Under the pieces are notes generated by a model that worked only from the letters and a program-made list of their open reading frames with translations, had not been told where the DNA came from and did no database searches. Shown piece by piece: positions 10,731 to 21,662 of a stretch of 64,000 nt of DNA (the stretch's first letter is position 1; each line of letters starts with the position of its first letter). Origin of the DNA: Diphasiastrum complanatum (Eukaryota; Streptophyta; Lycopodiopsida; Lycopodiales; Lycopodiaceae); contig CM055109.1 in the NCBI GenBank assembly GCA_029204225.1, forward strand, positions 6,731,982 to 6,795,981, read 5' to 3'. Both the position numbers and the translations under genes were made by a program.

Positions 10731-11600
10731 GACGACAAACGTCCTCTCTCTCAGGTTTTTGTCTCTTCCTTAGTCCCTATGGCGACTTCTTCATCAGAAG
10801 ACCCTCCGCAGAGCTCTTTAGATGATCGTTTTACACATTGATTCCCGCACGGATCATCTTGAGAGTTGTATTGATCGTATTTTTCTAGCCTTGAGACTAT
10901 CCTACCACGAGGGGATACCACCCCCCCAGACATTCTTCATCGTTTTGGTAAAGCACCTTTATTTCCTATTTTGAGTATGCCTGCTCCTGCTCCATCTCCA
11001 TCTTCAGGAGGTGCTTTTGGTAGTACGTTTAGTCTCCCTTCACATAGTGCTAGTCCTTATGGGTCTCCTTTCGGGTCTTCTGTACCACCACCTGGATTTC
11101 CCTCCGCACCACCAGGATTTCCTTCTCCTACTTTTTCAGGTAATCCTAAGCCTCATTTTGCTCGTGATTTTCATGATTGCATCTAGCTTACTACTTATTT
11201 TGGTTCATCTGATGGGAATATCTTGTAAAATTGGTTCTCTAAGTTAGAGACCTATCTTCTTATGTATTCCAAGACTGAAATCCAGAAAGTGCAGTTGGCT
11301 GCGTTACATTTAGATGGTCGAGCTCAGACTTGGTGGCATGTCTATTGCTCTGAGCCTACTCATGAGGGATTACATATATGGCCTACTTTTTGTCATGATC
11401 TTCATATGGCTATGATTGAGCCACAATGGTTGGTTCGCCAACGTGATCTGTTTATATTGATCAGTTTACTGAGCTTTCCTACCGTTTTACTGATCTTCAT
11501 CCTACAGAGCTTATTTCACGTTTTATTGCTGGTCTTAGAGGCTCCTTACGATATGATGTTTCCTCTTTTCGGCCTCCTACTCTCTCAGATGCTATCTCCT
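10730..11600 (+). pseudogene. Ty3 family B gag (element B1)
   Basis: A Pro/Ser-rich N-terminal part (10971-11186) is followed by capsid-like sequence in which QLAALHLDGRAQTWWH (about 11290-11335) is typical of plant Ty3 gag. Stops and frameshifts break the frame near 11187, 11229 and 11430. The function would have been particle formation. Confidence 0.75.
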
Positions 11601-12613
11601 TGGCTACTACCCTGCAGCATAAGTATCTTGAGTTATCCACTTCTTCTCGTTTTTCTCGCCCTCTTTCCACTGCTTCTCCTACTTTGGCTTCTTCTACTAC
11701 CGTTCCTCCTCGCCCTTCTACACCTCGCCCTGCCTTTGTTCGCCGTTATTCAGCCGCAGAGTTCGCTAAGATTCAGCAGAAGCGCCTCTATTATCGTTGT
11801 AAGAGTCCAGATCATCTACCCCGTGATTGCCAACAGTCTCCTGGTCCTCCTACCGCTGTTTTTTACCATGAGGCTCTTACTCCTGATGATTTAGATGTTT
11901 ATATCCAGATTCTTGATACTCCTGACCCACATTCTGTTGATGAGCCGGTTGACCCGCTTCCTGATGATCTTGCTTCTGCCGCTTGCCATGCGCAGCTTGC
12001 TTATGCTACTTGGGCTCGGCGTCTTGGTCCTTGCTCTATTCGGTTACGTGTTCGCATTTTGGGGCAAGAGTATATTGCTTTGGTGGATACTGGCAGTACA
12101 CACTCATTTATTAGCAGTTACATTTTCACCAGGATTCATGCTACACCTATTTCTGCTACACAGTCTCTCAGTGTCGAGGTTGCTAGCTCACATACTTTTA
12201 TCAGCTCTCATATGTTTCAGGGCTTGGACTATAGCATTGGTGACTTCTCTGGACAGGCAGATTTCTATATTATTCCTCTGGAGCGCTATGACATTATTCT
12301 TGGTGCAGATTGGTTTTCATCACTTGGTACTGTTGCTGTGGATCTTTCTCAGCAGACATTGTCTTTTACACATGTTGGTCGACATCATTTACTTTTTGGT
12401 ATTGATTCCCAGGGTGACTATCAGTTGGTTACCGGGAAGCAGTTTATGCATAGCCTGCCAAAGGCTCAGGGTGCAGCTCTTTTTATCAGTCAGAGTACAT
12501 CAGTTGCTGCTCCTCCTGCTCCATCCATGGGTCCTCTTCCTCAGGTGATTTCTGACTTACTGCATCGGTATTCTATGGTCTTTTCAGAACCTACGTCTCT
12601 GCCACCATTATGA
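11600..12613 (+). CDS. Ty3 family B gag C-terminus, zinc knuckle and aspartic protease (B1)
   Basis: One open frame of 337 codons. Near residues 50-75 there is a retroviral-type zinc knuckle in which the first Cys has become Tyr (YYRCKSPDHLPRDC). The aspartic protease follows at about residues 145-240, with the catalytic ALVDTGSTHSFIS, a later ILGADW flap-region motif, and QADFYIIPL. The frame ends with the start of the RT connection (a VFSEPTSLPP-like segment) at a stop where other copies read on into RT. It is a surviving piece of the gag-pol polyprotein, not an independent gene. Confidence 0.8.
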   Translation: MATTLQHKYLELSTSSRFSRPLSTASPTLASSTTVPPRPSTPRPAFVRRYSAAEFAKIQQKRLYYRCKSPDHLPRDCQQSPGPPTAVFYHEALTPDDLDVYIQILDTPDPHSVDEPVDPLPDDLASAACHAQLAYATWARRLGPCSIRLRVRILGQEYIALVDTGSTHSFISSYIFTRIHATPISATQSLSVEVASSHTFISSHMFQGLDYSIGDFSGQADFYIIPLERYDIILGADWFSSLGTVAVDLSQQTLSFTHVGRHHLLFGIDSQGDYQLVTGKQFMHSLPKAQGAALFISQSTSVAAPPAPSMGPLPQVISDLLHRYSMVFSEPTSLPPL

Positions 12614-13170
12614 GATGTCACCCACCATATTGATCTTAATCCTGGTGCTACCCCACCTTCTCGTGCTCCATATCGTATGTCTAAAGATGAACGTGATGAG
12701 GTTCAGCTCCAAATTGCTTCCCTTTTACGTCAGGGCCTCATTGTTTCTAGCCATAGTCCTTTTGGTTCTCCTGTCCTCCTTGTTGCCAAAAAAGATGGAA
12801 CCAAATGCCTTTGCATTGACTATCGTGCCTTAAACAAGCCGAGTATTCGTAATCCGTATCCTATACCTCACATGGATGGCCTTTTTGATTAGCTTGGCAC
12901 TTTTTCCATCTTTTCCAAAATTGACCTACGTTTTGGATACTACCAAATTAGGATGCGTCCTTCTGATGAGCATAAGACTGCATTTCGTACTCATTTGGGT
13001 TTGTATGAATTTCGTGTTCTTCCATTTGGTGTTTAGAATGGTCCACCGACATTTCAAAATGCTATGAATAATATTTTAGGTCCTCTTTTAGGTGTTTGTG
13101 TCTTAGATTATTTTGATGACATTCTTGTTTTTAGTACTTCTTTGTTTGATCATGTAAAATATTTGTGTTT
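12614..13170 (+). pseudogene. Ty3 family B reverse transcriptase (B1)
   Basis: RT motifs occur in order but in different frames. [21 protein letters not shown] and [19 protein letters not shown] (12677-12892) are followed by a stop in the DQL segment, then the [10 protein letters not shown] and LPFGV region, and the catalytic YFDDILVFS near 13100. There are several single-base frameshifts and a stop replacing Gln or Trp codons. RNA-dependent synthesis is lost in this copy. Confidence 0.8.
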
Positions 13171-13900
13171 GACTTACTTGTTAAGCATCAACTGTTTGCC
13201 AAATTGTCAAAATGTTCTTTTGCCGTGGCTGAAATCAAAATTTTGGGTTTTCTTATTTGTGGTGGACGTATTCGTCTTGATCCTCGGAAAGTTCAGGCTA
13301 TTGAGAATTGGCCTGTCCCAACCGGTTCATATGTTTTTAGGTATGGCAACCCATCTTCGTCCTCCTGTGACGTATTTTGCCACTGTGGCTGCTCCGCTTC
13401 ATTCGTTACTAAAGAAGTCTCCTACCTTTGTTTGGACTTCTGAGTGTCAAACTGCTTTTGATGCTTTACGTCATGCCATTGTTTCTGCTACTGTTATGTG
13501 TCTCCCCCAGTTTGATTAGCGTTTTATTGTTGAGACTGATGGTAGTGCTATTGGTTTAGGCGCTCTTCTATGTCAGTCCAAGTGTGTTATTGCTTATGAG
13601 TCTTGTCGTTTGCGCTCTTATGAGCAACGTTACTCTATACATGAAAAAGAGCTACTTGCTGTCATCCATGCTCTTAAGAAATGGCGCCATTATTTGTATC
13701 GTGTTCCCTTTGATATTATTATTGATCTTCAATCTCTCAGTTATCTTTTTTCTCAGCGTAATCTTAATGATCGTCAATATCGCTGGTTACAATTTTTACA
13801 GTCTTTTCATTTTGATTTTTTGTATCGCTCAGGCAAGGCAAACACGGCAGCTGATGCTTTATCTCGTCTTCCTGCATTGTTACATAGTATTGTTGCTTCA
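13170..13900 (+). pseudogene. Ty3 family B RNase H (B1)
   Basis: A connection segment (KHQLFAKLSKCSFAVAEI, GGRIRLDP) leads to RNase H: CQTAFDALRHAIVSATV, VETDGSAIGLGALLCQ, YSIHEKELLAVIHALKKWRH and the ADALSRLP end near 13867. The frame is interrupted at 13519 by a TAG. The fold is nearly full length. Confidence 0.8.
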
Positions 13901-14034
13901 GTTCCTTCTTGGTTTGATGATTTACCGGCCACATATTTGTCTTGTTCTGACTTTCTGATGTTTATCGTACTCATCCCCTTTCGTCCTCTCGGAAATTCTA
14001 GGTTTATACTGTTGTTGATGATCGTTTTCCTACA

Positions 14035-14277
14035 GAGCCAGAGCTGTTCCCTTTTTTGCCAGCTGCCATCCATCAGGTTCGCCTTTAGTATAGTCGACGT
14101 CACAGGCAGGTTCAGTTTTTAGTACAGTGGGATGGTCGTCCTCTTGAGGAGGCCACTTGGGAGCCTATTGATGTCTTTTATCATACACCATTATTGGCAG
14201 AGCAGGCTCGAGCCCTCATGGCTTTAGTTCTCTCCTCTACTACAGATGTCATTGTAGATGTTCCCTCTACTTCATGA
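14035..14277 (+). pseudogene. Ty3 family B chromodomain; integrase deleted (B1)
   Basis: VQWDGRPLEEATWEP (about 14120-14165) is a chromodomain of the chromovirus type, and it recurs on the minus strand of B4 at about 51230-51290. The whole integrase that should lie between RNase H (ending about 13870) and this domain is missing; only about 150 bases separate them. B1 therefore could not integrate on its own. Confidence 0.75.
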
Positions 14278-14503
14278 TTCGGCTAGCTATGACTATTTTT
14301 TTATGTTTTGCTTGTAGTATTTGCTTAGTACTTGATTTACACAGTTATGATACTTTTGGGGTATCTGTTGTGACGACTTATGTCCTCTCCATCAGTATTT
14401 CCATTAGTTCGTGATTTTTCGGTATCTAGCATGCTTACCTTATTGTTCTAGATAGTCAATATGCTTGTTAGCCGGTGGAGGGCTTTGTTTTTCTGCAGGG
14501 GAG
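14278..14503 (+). other. 3' untranslated part and polypurine tract of B1
   Basis: Non-coding sequence related to 56255-56457. It ends in the purine tract GCAGGGGAG immediately before the 3' LTR. A GACGACTTATGTCCTCTCC motif near 14373 is shared with the copy near 56275. Confidence 0.6.
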
Positions 14504-14552
14504 AGTTATGGACTTGGCTCATTACATTCGTCACGAATCTTAGCTTGTAACT
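14504..14552 (+). repeat. 3' LTR of B1, internally deleted to 49 bp
   Basis: The first 27 bases match the start of the 5' LTR and the last 20 or so match its end, so about 320 internal bases are gone. It is flanked on the right by TCTAG (14553-14557), the same 5-bp target duplication as on the left. Confidence 0.85.
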
Positions 14553-14557
14553 TCTAG

Positions 14558-14786
14558 AGTAAGGAAATTTTGAGGACTACAATTCTTATATAGGCATCGA
14601 TAAGTGAGTGATGAAAGTCCGGAACTTTTTTTATGAAAAGGATTTTCTTAGAGCATCTCTTGTGTCTTCTAAGAATAATAATATTCACATTCTCTTATTA
14701 TCAAGTATGGAATAAAAGACCTAATGAATTATGATTCACGCATAGTTCCGATCCTGGTGAATACTTGATCATTAAGAGGAGACTTC
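14558..14786 (+). repeat. Repeat U, right part
   Basis: Continues the U sequence interrupted at 9488. It matches the reverse complement of about 52340-52470 (AGTAAGG, the ACTACAATTCTTATAT segment, AGTCCGGAACTTT, GTGTCTTCTAAGA). The sequence then runs directly into an integrase fragment. Confidence 0.55.
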
Positions 14787-15768
14787 ATGGATGGGTTACT
14801 GTGGACGAATAAACAGAATGACGCAATTTTGGTAGTGGTCGACCGTCTTACCGGATTGGCTAAGTTTAATCCAGTAAAGACCACCGCAAAAGCTTTTGAT
14901 TTAGCTCAGATATTTGTTGAGAGTCTATTTAGGATTTATGGATTACCAAGTGACATCGTGTGCGATCGTGATCCGAAGTTCACTAATCACTTTTGGGCGG
15001 CCGTATTTGCTAAACTAGAGACAACACTGAGCTTAAGTTCTTCTGAAGGTCCCGAGACGGATGGCCAAACGGAAAGAACAAATCAAACGATGGAACAAAT
15101 GCTTCGAGCATATGTTTCCTGACGGCAATCTCATTGGGAGAAGTATCTACCCTTGATTGAGTTTGCCTATAATAGTAGTAAGCATTCGGCCGTTCATGCT
15201 TATGTATGGTCTTGAACCTAGATGGCCCATTGCAGTCGAAACTCGATCGATCAAGTTTCAAAAAGTAGCGAATTTCTTGCATGACATGCAAGAAATGCTA
15301 CAAATAGCACATGAGAATGTCCAAAGTGCTTAAGATCGGGACATACATTATACTCATACGAAAAGATCGGGTGTATTTATGAATCTCGAAGGATTCTAAT
15401 AATGTGTACCGGAAGCAGTACAAATTTTCCACTAGATAAAGGGGACCGTATAAAGATTGGATCCTTGGCTTACCAATTGGACCTCCCGAAAGGAATAAGT
15501 CTTCTTAAGAAAAGTCTACGTGAAGAGGAACATCTTGGTTATGGAGACTGATTGGACCTGCTGGATGAATCTTCGGGTGTGACTCGACTTGAACCCGAAA
15601 AGATCTTGGATACTAGCACTAAATGATTGAGGAATCGTATAATTACCTAGCATCTGGTTTGGAAGGGTCATACAAACGATGATGATTCCTGGGAACATGA
15701 ACGCGGCCTGAAAAGGAACTTCCCTAACTGTAAGTTCTGAGGTCAGAACTTGAATAAGGGGGGAAGAA
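14787..15768 (+). pseudogene. Ty3-type integrase remnant (element C2)
   Basis: Frame 14787-15122 shows VVDRLTGLAKF, GLPSDIVCDRDPKFT and TDGQTERTNQTMEQMLRAYVS, which give two of the DDE carboxylates. After a stop, the WEKYLPLIEFAYNSS segment follows in the same frame, and later parts are frameshifted. It differs from family A integrase at many positions, so it is a separate lineage. The PPT-like AATAAGGGGGGAAGAA lies before the LTR at 15769. Everything upstream of the integrase catalytic core (gag, RT, RNase H) is missing. Confidence 0.8.
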
Positions 15769-16174
15769 TGTCATGCCCACTACTTATCTCGGATTATTAT
15801 CCTGATAAGAGGTCAATAGGCCTAACTCAACCCACAATTTAATTATTATTACGAGGGGTTTGGGGCCCTCGTGTGTATATGTTCACAATTAATGGTTGGA
15901 GGCCTAAACTCAAGATGGTGCATTTTTATGGGTCTATTAGTGATTCATAGGGGAACTGGATGATGTGTCCAGTGAGGTGTCACAGTGCACTACTAGTAGT
16001 GCATGGGCCTTGGAGGGTATAAGTATACCCATTGGGCTCTTGCTAGTGAATGCTTGATTGTGATGTTATTAGCTACATGCTACTGGTATGACTCTTCTAT
16101 CCCTTGTAAGTGATTGATCCATAGCTTGGTGGCTAGATCCGTTCGATCTAGATTTGGTCGGGTTGGTTTGTTCA
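15769..16174 (+). repeat. 3' LTR of element C2 (family C)
   Basis: Begins TGTCATGCCCAC after a polypurine tract and ends GGTTTGTTCA, giving TG...CA termini at about 406 bp. It matches C1 (6195-6578) and C3 (54810-55237) on the other strand. A TATAAGTATACCC stretch in mid-LTR could be a promoter TATA region, by position only. Confidence 0.75.
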
Positions 16175-17300
16175 CCATCTGATTCCCTTGTGCTGCTTTG
16201 TTGCGGCTTGCTTGGCTATTGTATCCTTGGTGAGGTACATTGGAGCCCCCCCCTCAAAAAAAAAAAAAGAAAGCCCTAAAACTGTTTCACCATTTCGTTC
16301 CTGGGGTTCCTATTTTAAACCCGTTTCGAAAAGGTCCATGAAACATTGCATGTTTAGTTGCTGGTGTTAAGACATTCTTGGTCTTTACAAGTTAATTGGG
16401 ACAATGGTATATCTTTATTTCACTTGGCATGCTTGGTTGATGCGGATACTTAGGATGTCTACCTTTATTTGGTGCAGCAGAAGCATATGATAGTCCTTTT
16501 GTTATGATACCTCATTTGGTATGGTTACCTAGGACTATATCTTTTGAGTCTTTTGTTGCTACTACATCTAGGTTCTCATGGTCCCTTCAAATAGCTTGGG
16601 TTGCAATTGTTTCAGTTTCTGAAGCTATTCAGCATGCTTGATCACTATGTACAGCTTGGGTTCAATTGTTTTCTACTCATGCCTGGTCTATACAAGTGCC
16701 TTCAAGATTTTTTGATGTATGGTATTATTGGTCCATTCAGTTGAGCTGGTCTCTTGATGTTCCTCTTTGACCTTTGGGAATGCTACTTGTTTTATTGCAT
16801 AGTGTTGGGAAATGTTTCCCACCTGGGAAATGCAGCTCTTCCCCCCCGGGATCATTGTTCTAGCCAAATATTTTCTGTCACACCTTTTGGGCTTTTTTGT
16901 ATCCTTTGGTTTTTGAGGGGTCTACTCATATGCTAATTCCACATACAGAGATGGTCTATTTGTTTCACCCATGGCTTTCCGTTCAGATATCAAAGATTAT
17001 GGTACATGTGTGGCTTCTATGGGATCCTTTTTTGATGTCGTGTGTTGTTATTTAGTTCTCACCATTTGTCATCTCTTCGGATCACTTAGAATATTGTTGG
17101 ATGCCGGTTCTTTGAGCCTATGTTTTCTAGCAAATGCTTGTACCATCTGAACTCAATCTTTAGCATCTAGAATAATAGCAAGGACGGATGAAGACTAATG
17201 AAATTATGTATCCAAACATATTTGATGTCGAGTTGTAGAACCAATAGGAGAATCAAACCTTTGTTACAACCATAATCTCTATAGGATCTAGAGCATATAC
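16175..17300. other. Unassigned sequence with poly(A) and GTTTC-rich patch
   Basis: A run of A (16257-16269) sits beside a decayed GTTTCG-type patch (about 16280-16350). From 16360 to 17150 the plus strand is rich in TTGG, GGTATT and CTTTTG words and resembles the filler sequence of family B elements. No conserved domain is seen. Confidence 0.35.
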
Positions 17301-18586
17301 AAGAAGCTCATCTCCAGTATCCTATAACCCATAACATACATTCACAATCTCATCGAAATAAGGCTTTGTAGCTTTTGGAATATCATGTGGCGCATGACAT
17401 ATATACTGGTTAGCTACTACATCGGAAACATCATGAGAATTATCTAGTTGATATATAGCATGAATAAGGTCCTGAAGAAAAGTATGCCAATCAAAAGGGA
17501 AACTAACTCTTCTATATGTTGGCCACTGAAACTTAGCTTTACCTTGAAAACAAAGTGATGGATCGATTTTAAAATAGGACTCTAATACATTCATCCAATT
17601 TGTTGATTTGATACCCATAACAGGTAGGGATAGAGCTAAATGATGGATCTACCATTAGAGATTATCAATGCAAGTGGGCATCATTGACTTTTTTGTTTCA
17701 ACACTCACAAAATGATGTGAACAAAACCGACACAAGTATAAAAACAAGTGAAACAAAAAGAACATGGATGATGACACTAAAATGACAAAATAAATGAGGA
17801 AAAGGCCTAAAAATAAAAGTCTAGAGAGGGAAAATCAATAGCTAAAGGTAGGAAAGTGCTATGATCCCATGTTATGAACTTAATAATACATATTGACATC
17901 AAATGAAATATAGAGAGAACAAACAACATTCATATAGTATTCTTCAACTAATAAAACTTAGTGAACTTTATGGGCTGTCGATACCTTAGGTAGATCTCCA
18001 ATTGAGATCTTTAGAAACTATAATTCCCCTACAAGAAGGTTGGGACACCAAACTCATCAAACTGAGAAATGGTAGTTTCTAGCCATTATTTATACCAATT
18101 TAGCAAATGTCTAGAAGGTTGTAAATGCGACCTTCCTGTAGGACGCCCAATTTTAGGGCGGTAACGGAAGTCAGGGTATGTTTGAGGGAGGTTTCAAGGA
18201 GGGAGGCAGAAGAGCTCGCTATTCTCCCCTGTAGACGAACAAAAGAGCGAGAACAATCAATGATATGTTCGAAAGAGAAGAAATTTTAGCAGAGAGGGCA
18301 GGCCGTAGAGTCTTGTTCCAGATCAAGGAAGTGTTCATAATATAGACTCAGTATCGCTTGCGGGGTAAAGCAGGATAGGGATTAAAGTCAAGGGAATCAG
18401 GAAGGTGATCAGAGAGAGGGAAAGAAGGGATGATACGACAGGATAAGCGACTAGCCCAATTTCCCTAGTTAGAAAGGTAGTCTATCCATTAAAATAGTCT
18501 TATCCAAAATAAAGGGAGGTTGAACCTTAATAAAACATTATCATAAAATAATAGGATAGCATAAATATGTAAAACAACCTTATTAC
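17300..18586 (-). other. Degenerate minus-strand retroelement-like stretch
   Basis: An open frame at 17322-17618 (minus) encodes a 98-residue unrecognised segment with three Trp and many aromatic residues. Bases 17980-18180 and 18478-18530 repeat the family seen at 6790-6960. Purine-rich sequence fills 18180-18440. Its position just downstream (in minus orientation) of a protease fragment suggests retroelement debris, but no diagnostic motif is visible. Confidence 0.3.
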
Positions 18587-19035
18587 TTACAAAGGAGTGT
18601 TGCCGGAATTGATCAAGGCAATAAATTCCTTTCTAGTAATGCATACAAGCCAAAGATGACGTGTATTGATCTTGCTAGGCCAAGTAGCATAGGCAAGTTG
18701 GGCTAAACATTCAGCCACATTAGAAGGCTTGGGAGAAGTAACTTCCTCGATTATACATATTGCAAAATTATCAAGTTTGTCAACGACCTGAACATGAATA
18801 GTAGCATGTGGATATGGATGTCGGCAATATCTATTATGATGGTAGACGTGTGACAATTGAAACAAAGATTCTTCTAAAACACAACATTATGAGGGGAGGG
18901 CTTGGAACGACCAGGTAGAGTTGTGGGTGTGGGAGAAGGCAAAACACTAGTACGAATGAGAGTAACAAGACGAGACTACAGATATTGGGAAGAGAACTTG
19001 GGCATAATAGGAGGCTTTAGCAATGGAAAGTTGGG
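18587..19035 (-). pseudogene. Ty3-type gag-protease fragment
   Basis: The minus-strand frame 18587-18865 contains AECLAQLAYATW and EFIALINSGNT. These align with the family B segment CHAQLAYATW...EYIALVDTGSTHSFIS. The catalytic Asp of DTG is replaced by Asn here. Upstream (to 19035) the sequence is degraded. It is an old relative of family B. Confidence 0.55.
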
Positions 19036-20181
19036 TTAACTTGAATCACCAATCTGAGTGCCGGATGAGGGGTTTGATATCCAGTGGACCACCGTCGAAG
19101 CCTTTATTGGGTATTGACCACAATGAAGCCTTTACAAACCTGCAAACAGGCTCATGCTGTTTGTGTTCTCTGAAATTTGTATAATGTATATTTGCACATC
19201 GTTTGTGGGGGCAGGCATATGGATAAGTGCACGGGTAGGCCTTTGTACGTGTATGGCTACAACACTTTTTGATGCTTTTTCCTTGATTCCGTGCACTAGT
19301 TATAATTTGATATGAAGGATTTAGATACTTCCATGAATGTTTCTATATTATTTTCTTTCCTTTCTTGACTCATGAAGATTCTCATTCTTAATTGCTTTGC
19401 AAGAAATAGAATTTGCTCAACTTTCATTGCCAGTTTGTATAGACATTTTAATCCAGTTGAAGCATGCTTTGATTGAATGAAAAATAGAAGCGTCATACTA
19501 ATTGGATCTACTCCTTTTTACTAGAGTATGTTAATGGAAAGTCAATAAATAACTGGAGAAATAACTTGAACGAGAGAAGTGAGTGAGAATACAATCTCAA
19601 GGTTCAAATCATTTGCTATGATTTTGATACAGAGATCTTTACTTGATGAGAGATTGGTAAAAGCAATTGCATATGAAGGCGAAAAGGGTTTAGTGAATGC
19701 CATGGGGAGGACAACAAGGTGAACATATCTTAGAGAACGCTTGTTCTTAATTTACCTGAATTTCAATGTGTTGCCTTTTGAAGGCCACTTTTTGTGCTTT
19801 TCTTGTTGTGTTGTTGTTGTAAGCTCGTAGTTGTTGCAACATTTCGGCATTTCCTCTTCTTGCAGATGTAAGTTTTCTTGTTGCTAAATACTACTATGTT
19901 CTTGCTGCAACTTTGATTGCTTTTAGGTTAGAAATCAGCTAGCAATCAGCCTTAGTCTACTTGCAAGAAAAATAGCATTCAAAAAACTCATGGGACAACA
20001 AGAAAGAAAGCAAAGAGAAGCTTGATTTAATAAATTGCTTGAGATTAATTCTTCCTCTTGGGGAGTACAATAAATAGAGGCACAAGAAATGCCAAGGATG
20101 GGAATGCTAAGAGCCAAGGGGCAGGAGCTACATAAGTTATGCAAGAGTTGGGAGTTACACAAGAGGTGTCCTAGGTACATT
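19036..20181. other. No feature recognised
   Basis: AT-rich sequence with short unsupported open frames and no conserved protein motif, terminal repeat or long simple repeat. It ends at the short GA tract that marks the 3' tail of LINE copy L1. Confidence 0.5.
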
Positions 20182-21585
20182 GAGAGAGAGAGAGAAAATT
20201 AGAATTAGAATTATTATTATTAACGTCTTTTGGTACCCAAAGGTACCTAAGACAAAAGAGAGTACAAAAAGTGAGGAGCATTGTCCGCATACGGACTTAT
20301 TTAGTAGTAAAAAGAAAAGAAACTAGCATATCTATCTCTCTATCTCTAAGAAGAAGTATCAAAGCTTGACCACCAGCTTGCGAGGATACAATGCAAGAGC
20401 TTAACCACCTGCTCTGCGGAGGAGACTAGCTATGAGCAAGCTGGAAATAATGAGTGATAGTAGTAGTGGAGCGTGCTGTGGACTGGCGGGAAGCCCGTGA
20501 AGATGAGGTGATCATGGATCTAGCAGAAGTATGTGAGACTCTTTGTGTCTTTGATCTCCGAATGGGGACTTCAAAATCCACAACGGAAATATCCTCTCTG
20601 TCTCGCTTTTGGAAAAACTGGGTAATATGAGCCTGGCTGTGATCCATATCTGTGGTAGGTAGAAGTGAAGCTCGTAGAGTATACATCTCTCTCAAAAGAA
20701 GACCTACACATCTGGAGTCTGGATACTCGAGAAAGGATCGCAACGTGAGAGGAGCATCTTTGTATAAACAGTGGTATCGCCCCCTGATCTCATAATATAC
20801 TGGACAGCGAAAGATGAAATGGAACTCATCCTCCACCTCATGAAGAGAACAAAGCTGACATATCCTCTGCAATCTGGGAGTGTCTGTGTATCTACCTGTC
20901 TCGATAGCCAGCTGATGAGAAGAGACTCGAAGCTGTCCCATACGGTACCTTAGACCAAAAGATAATAGCTGTGTAAGATATGCTGGAAGGATAGGAGTAC
21001 CCGTAGTATCCAACCGTAGTAGGTGTGTGCCATAGAAATGTATCTTGACCTTATCGGGGTCAGGTTGTGACCATATAGTATGTATGTAGCTCCGATAAAT
21101 ATGCTGTTTGATATAAGCATGGGTCCCACTCGGAAGATCAAGTACAGATAAGCCCCAAGTCCGAAGAAGGGCTGAGACACTGCCAAACTAAGAATGCTTG
21201 GCCCCTTGTCCAGCAATGGTGCGTGATGAAGTGAGAGCAGCAACAATATATCTGGAAGTGTCTAACTCTGATATCCTGTGAAGAAAGGTAATGATCTGAA
21301 ACATAGCACCGATAACCAGGGGAGGGGAAGCAAACTCCGCTAATATGATATCATGTGGCACCGAGGGCTTAGCCCCAATCATCCTGCTAAGCATGAGAAT
21401 CTGGATACGAGTAAGATCCCTCCAAGTATCACGTGATAAATCCGGACACCAAGTCTCAGCAGAGTATAAAACAACCGGGGAGACAATGGTAGAAAATAGT
21501 AAGCATCTGGTAGCAGGGTCCTGTACATAATATGCGGAACATAATCTCTCCATATGAACAAGAGAAGTATGCCCCTTACGGAGTC

Positions 21586-21587
<2 letters not shown>
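20182..21587 (-). mobile_element. LINE copy L1, 5'-truncated, with (CT)n tail
   Basis: Minus-strand non-LTR retrotransposon. The 3' tail is the GA tract at 20182-20195, which is (CT)n on the sense strand. Upstream of it are TAATTC repeats and a hairpin (GGTACC at 20232-20237 and 20242-20247). The coding part covers the post-RT region: a segment with RGILLLFIWR, then IETGRYTDTP, the Cys/His motif (ICQLCSLHEVEDEFHFIFRCPVYYE, given here by position about 20775-20845) and a Ser/Arg-rich end at 20430. The copy is 5'-truncated where it meets the (GA)n tail of L2. Confidence 0.85.
20426..21013 (-). CDS. LINE ORF2 C-terminal region with CxxC...H...C motif (L1)
   Basis: This is an open frame of 195 codons, the intact C-terminus of ORF2 in L1. 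Around residues 52-75 it has CQLC, then EDEFHFIF, then RCPVYYEIRGRYH: a putative zinc-binding C-C-H-C set following the RT domain. The last 60 residues are rich in Ser, Thr and Arg and end at a stop at 20426. Similar Cys/His ends are known from several LINE clades, where they may help RNA or DNA binding. The same segment recurs in L2, L3 and L4. Confidence 0.7.
   Translation of the reverse strand: MDTTGTPILPAYLTQLLSFGLRYRMGQLRVSSHQLAIETGRYTDTPRLQRICQLCSLHEVEDEFHFIFRCPVYYEIRGRYHCLYKDAPLTLRSFLEYPDSRCVGLLLREMYTLRASLLPTTDMDHSQAHITQFFQKRDREDISVVDFEVPIRRSKTQRVSHTSARSMITSSSRASRQSTARSTTTITHYFQLAHS

Positions 21588-21660
<73 letters not shown>
21588..21660. repeat. (GA)36 microsatellite, the 3' tail of LINE L2
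   Basis: Pure GA dinucleotide run. On its right it continues into AATAGAATAGAATAGAATAT and the L2 3' hairpin. On its left it abuts an internal point of L1. It therefore acts as the sense-strand (CT)n tail of L2. Confidence 0.9.

Positions 21661-21662
<2 letters not shown>

Noticed and set aside
11262-12548. Leu/Ile-rich open frames of 210 and 217 codons
   Set aside because: They overlap the well-supported gag-protease frame in another phase. The hydrophobic look comes from T-rich third positions of the real frame.
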